Source: an uncultured Methylotenera sp. (lineage in GTDB: Bacteria > Pseudomonadota > Gammaproteobacteria > Burkholderiales > Methylophilaceae). From it: a stretch of 14,548 nt of DNA. The position numbers and the translations under genes are program-made. The notes below the pieces were generated by a model that saw nothing but the letters and a program-made list of their open reading frames with translations, did not search any database and was not told where the DNA came from. Below, piece after piece: positions 13,132-14,548 of the stretch (its first letter is position 1; each line of letters begins with the position of its first letter). The stretch is from NCBI RefSeq assembly GCF_946479685.1, contig NZ_CAMLGS010000048.1:1-14548 (forward strand), read 5' to 3'.

Positions 13132-14537
13132 CGCATCTTAGCATCAACGACAATATGGCATTGGGCAAACAACAATCAAAAATACTGATTGTTGAAGACG
13201 AAGCCTTGTTCGCACGCGCGGTTATGCGTCGCTTGCAAAAGTCTGGCTACGAGTGTGCGCATGTGGAAAGTTTGCAAGGTGCACGAGATATCCTAAGACA
13301 ATTTATGCCGGATGTAGTGTTGCTGGATATGCGCTTGCCTGATGGTAATGGCCTGGATTTGTTGCCAGAGTTTGTGGCCAAGGGAGCTGTGGTGATTGTG
13401 ATGACTGCACATGGTGAAATCAGCGATGCGGTTAATGCCATGAAGCAGGGTGCGGTTGACTACCTTAAAAAGCCGATAGATCTTGAAGAGTTGCTGTTAT
13501 CGATTCAAAAAGCTGAAACTGCCGCCAACCAGAGCAAGAGCTTGGATTACTCACGTCAGCGCAATGCGCATGCCTCAGAAGGGGTTGAGCTTTTAGGCGA
13601 TAGCCCTGCGATGCAGAATGTGAAAATGCAGATTAAGCGCATCGCTCAGCTGGTTTCACATGATAGCGTGCCTCCCACTGTTTTGATTGGTGGGGAAACT
13701 GGCACCGGTAAAGATGTTGCCGCGCGTTTGCTGCATTTATCATGCACGAATAGTGAAAAGCCGTTCGTTCAGGTGGATTGCGCGTCGTTACCTGCGGAGT
13801 TGATGGAGAGTGAGCTGTTTGGGCATGAGAAGGGGGCGTTTACTGGTGCGGTTGGCGCTAGACCCGGCTTGATTGAGGCAGCTGAAGACGGTACATTGTT
13901 CTTGGATGAGATTGGTGAACTGCCGCTGGCATTGCAGGCCAAATTGCTCAATGTGCTGGAGCGGCGCGTAGTTAGGCGGATTGGTTCAACCAAAGAGCGT
14001 GCGGTGCCTGCTAGGTTTATCGCTGCCACCAATCGCAATCTGCACGAAATGTCACAGAGCGGACACTTCAGGCAGGACTTGTACTATCGCCTGAATATGA
14101 TGAACATTGTGATGCCGCCACTACGTGATCGTGGCCAAGATGTTATGTTGCTAGCGCAGCACTTTGCGGCACAAACCGCAAGGCGTTATGGCTTGAACAG
14201 CCCGCATTTTACGCGGGAGGCGATTAGTACTGTGCAGGCCTATCGATGGCCAGGCAATGTGCGGGAATTGAAGCATCAAGTAACGCGGGCCATGTTGCTT
14301 TGCCATAACGGGGAGTTGACGCATATCGACTTGGCATTACCTAATACGCGTCCTGTTGAGTCAGTGCCGCTAGCGTCTTTGGATTCGCATCAATCGGCTT
14401 TAGATTCTGCAGAACGTGCGATATTGTTGCAGGTGCTCACCGAAACTAAGTTTAATGTTTCTGAAGCCGCGCGTAAGCTCGGTATTACGCGCATGACGAT
14501 GCGTTATCGCATGGATAAGCATCAAATCAAAGCCTAG
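13122..14537 (+). CDS. NtrC-family sigma-54-dependent response regulator
   Basis: This 471-aa protein has three domains. The receiver domain (about 20-135) carries acidic E25/D26, phospho-acceptor D69 in VVLLDMRLP, T95 and K117. The AAA+ sigma-54 activation domain (about 157-385) has Walker A GETGTGKD (191-198), the RpoN-contacting GAFTGA loop (238-243), Walker B with D262/E263, and arginine-rich FRQDLYYRLN. The C-terminal Fis-type helix-turn-helix (about 430-471) contains NVSEAARKLGITRMTMRYRM. It therefore should bind an upstream site and open RpoN promoters when phosphorylated. TTG 13122 is chosen on the strength of GGGAG; ATG 13155 would give 460 aa and keep all domains. Walker A ends in Asp where Glu is usual. 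No histidine kinase is in the window; one may follow after 14548. It diverges from the TonB receptor gene, a likely target. Confidence 0.95.
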   Translation: MQLAHLSINDNMALGKQQSKILIVEDEALFARAVMRRLQKSGYECAHVESLQGARDILRQFMPDVVLLDMRLPDGNGLDLLPEFVAKGAVVIVMTAHGEISDAVNAMKQGAVDYLKKPIDLEELLLSIQKAETAANQSKSLDYSRQRNAHASEGVELLGDSPAMQNVKMQIKRIAQLVSHDSVPPTVLIGGETGTGKDVAARLLHLSCTNSEKPFVQVDCASLPAELMESELFGHEKGAFTGAVGARPGLIEAAEDGTLFLDEIGELPLALQAKLLNVLERRVVRRIGSTKERAVPARFIAATNRNLHEMSQSGHFRQDLYYRLNMMNIVMPPLRDRGQDVMLLAQHFAAQTARRYGLNSPHFTREAISTVQAYRWPGNVRELKHQVTRAMLLCHNGELTHIDLALPNTRPVESVPLASLDSHQSALDSAERAILLQVLTETKFNVSEAARKLGITRMTMRYRMDKHQIKA

Positions 14538-14548
14538 CGTAACAGGCT

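Noticed and set aside
1..14548. tRNA genes, CRISPR arrays, IS elements or prophage genes
   Set aside because: No cloverleaf, regularly spaced repeats, transposase or phage proteins were seen on either strand.

Overview
The window looks like chromosomal DNA of a betaproteobacterium of moderate GC. The gene order dnaE-accA-tilS, the protein sequences and the base composition fit Methylophilaceae (a Methylotenera-like methylotroph). That placement is a judgement from recognition, not from a search. No tRNA, rRNA, IS element, CRISPR array or phage gene is visible, and nearly all of the window is intact coding sequence.

Layout. Positions 128-6198 hold a housekeeping block on the + strand: dnaE (replicative polymerase alpha subunit), accA (acetyl-CoA carboxylase carboxyltransferase alpha) and tilS (tRNA-Ile lysidine synthetase), with tilS overlapping the end of accA. 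Positions 6243-10092 hold a conserved envelope module. A secreted SGNH esterase of the TesA type is on the - strand. Its start codon is only 2 bp from that of a divergent ATPase (YbbA type), whose stop overlaps the start of a 10-TM FtsX-like permease (YbbP type). This repeats the E. coli tesA/ybbA/ybbP arrangement. A 134-bp convergent gap (10093-10226) holds three hairpins, two of which end in T-tracts for - strand transcription.

Positions 10227-14537 are the most interesting part. An 806-aa TonB-dependent outer-membrane receptor (- strand) and an NtrC-family sigma-54-activating response regulator (+ strand) diverge from a 474-bp AT-rich region. Two near-identical 16-bp sigma-54-type (-24/-12) promoter sequences (15 of 16 bases the same) face outward, one before each gene. 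Between them lies a cluster of AACCA/TGGTT inverted repeats, two with identical architecture (AACCA-N5-TGGTT) placed exactly 21 bp apart. It sits roughly 145-215 bp upstream of both predicted transcription starts, as expected for a bacterial enhancer. The simplest model is a self-contained circuit: the phosphorylated regulator binds the shared enhancer, activates the receptor gene through RpoN and also drives its own gene. The receptor's substrate and the partner histidine kinase cannot be told from this window; a kinase could lie just beyond position 14548.
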